Assembly (NCBI GenBank): GCA_003695085.1
Contig: RFIV01000039.1
Span: 1 to 6,970, forward strand
Length of the DNA stretch: 6,970 nucleotides
Reading direction: 5' to 3'
Origin: Gammaproteobacteria bacterium
Lineage (GTDB): Bacteria > Pseudomonadota > Gammaproteobacteria > Pseudomonadales > Oleiphilaceae
Made by a program: the position numbers and the translations under genes. The notes under the pieces are model-generated. The model did not search any database, had not been told where the DNA came from, and saw only the letters and a program-made list of their open reading frames with translations. This document shows, one piece after another, positions 6,641 through 6,970 of this stretch (the stretch's first letter is position 1; every line of letters starts with the position of its first letter).

Positions 6641-6970
6641 GCCTGACCCTGGATCTGCAGATTGCCACACCCGACACCGGACTCCCCACGGCCGAGGACA
6701 TTCAGCGCTGGGCTGAGCTCGCTCTGGTCGCCGGGCATGAAGAGACCGAGGTCACGATACGCCTTGTGGACGAAGATGAGATTCAGGCGCTCAATCGCGA
6801 CTATCGAGGCAAGGACAAACCCACCAACGTCCTCTCGTTTCCTTTCGAAAACCCGCCGGGACTTGAACTGCCACTGCTGGGCGACATCCTCATCTGCCCG
6901 GAAGTCGTCTCACGCGAAGCGGAGGAACAAGGCAAGCCCCTGAACCACCACTGGGCGCACATGATCATTC
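6637..6970 (+). CDS. ybeY: Endoribonuclease / 16S rRNA maturation factor YbeY, 5' part; 3' end outside window
   Basis: YbeY is a zinc-dependent endoribonuclease involved in 16S rRNA 3'-end maturation and ribosome quality control. The 111 visible residues show the family's features: a SLTLDLQIA opening, EVTIRLVDEDEIQALNRDYRGKDKPTNVLSFPF (39-70) with the conserved arginine R57, the strand LLGDILICPEVV (80-91), and EQGKPLNHHWAHMII (97-111). The zinc-binding HGxLHLxGYDH motif would come directly after the window edge and cannot be checked. The start is taken as GTG at 6637, whose last two bases and the next base form the phoH stop, a 4-nt GTGA overlap; GAGAG lies 9 nt upstream. No in-frame ATG gives the homologous N-terminus. 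Third gene of the miaB-phoH operon. Confidence 0.94.
   Translation, partial: MSLTLDLQIATPDTGLPTAEDIQRWAELALVAGHEETEVTIRLVDEDEIQALNRDYRGKDKPTNVLSFPFENPPGLELPLLGDILICPEVVSREAEEQGKPLNHHWAHMII

Noticed and set aside
5675..6670. A 331-codon open frame on the minus strand opposite phoH
   Set aside because: Shadow of a clear PhoH-family gene; the translation has no recognisable motif.

Overview
The window reads as ordinary chromosomal DNA of a GC-rich gammaproteobacterium (GC looks close to 60% by eye, with G/C-ending codons throughout). The gene families point to the marine/pseudomonad side of the class: a YejK/NdpA nucleoid protein, a TrmH of the E. coli type, a DUF1820 protein, the miaB-phoH-ybeY cluster, and a fatty-acyl-CoA ligase very like AlkK of alkane-degrading Pseudomonas. 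A hydrocarbon- or lipid-using genus is plausible, but the genus cannot be fixed from the sequence. No mobile element, phage gene, CRISPR array, tRNA or rRNA is visible.

Layout: (1) 1-459 (+), the 3' end of cysN (ATP sulfurylase large subunit), whose C-terminal tail looks like a shrunken APS kinase domain without its P-loop. (2) 467-1483 (+), a yejK/ndpA nucleoid-associated protein gene, 7 nt behind cysN and probably cotranscribed. (3) 1559-3175 (+), an AlkK-like medium/long-chain acyl-CoA synthetase gene. It is followed by a strong GC hairpin that probably ends transcription from both converging sides. (4) 3221-4222 (-), a two-gene unit: a DUF1820 gene, then trmH (tRNA Gm18 methyltransferase) 3 nt downstream. 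(5) 4223-4344, a divergent intergenic region with a perfect TATAAT box facing right. (6) 4345-6970 (+), the tightly packed miaB-phoH-ybeY operon, with 14-nt and 4-nt gene overlaps; ybeY runs off the window.

Functionally the right half is an RNA-maturation neighbourhood. TrmH methylates G18 in the tRNA D-loop, MiaB methylthiolates i6A37 next to the anticodon, YbeY matures 16S rRNA, and PhoH is an ATPase habitually encoded beside ybeY. The left half holds sulfate activation, a nucleoid protein and fatty-acid activation, which share no obvious pathway. I found no evidence for a new defence, mobile or biosynthetic system. The observation most worth following up is the degenerate APS kinase tail on CysN; the second is the DUF1820-trmH pairing opposite miaB.
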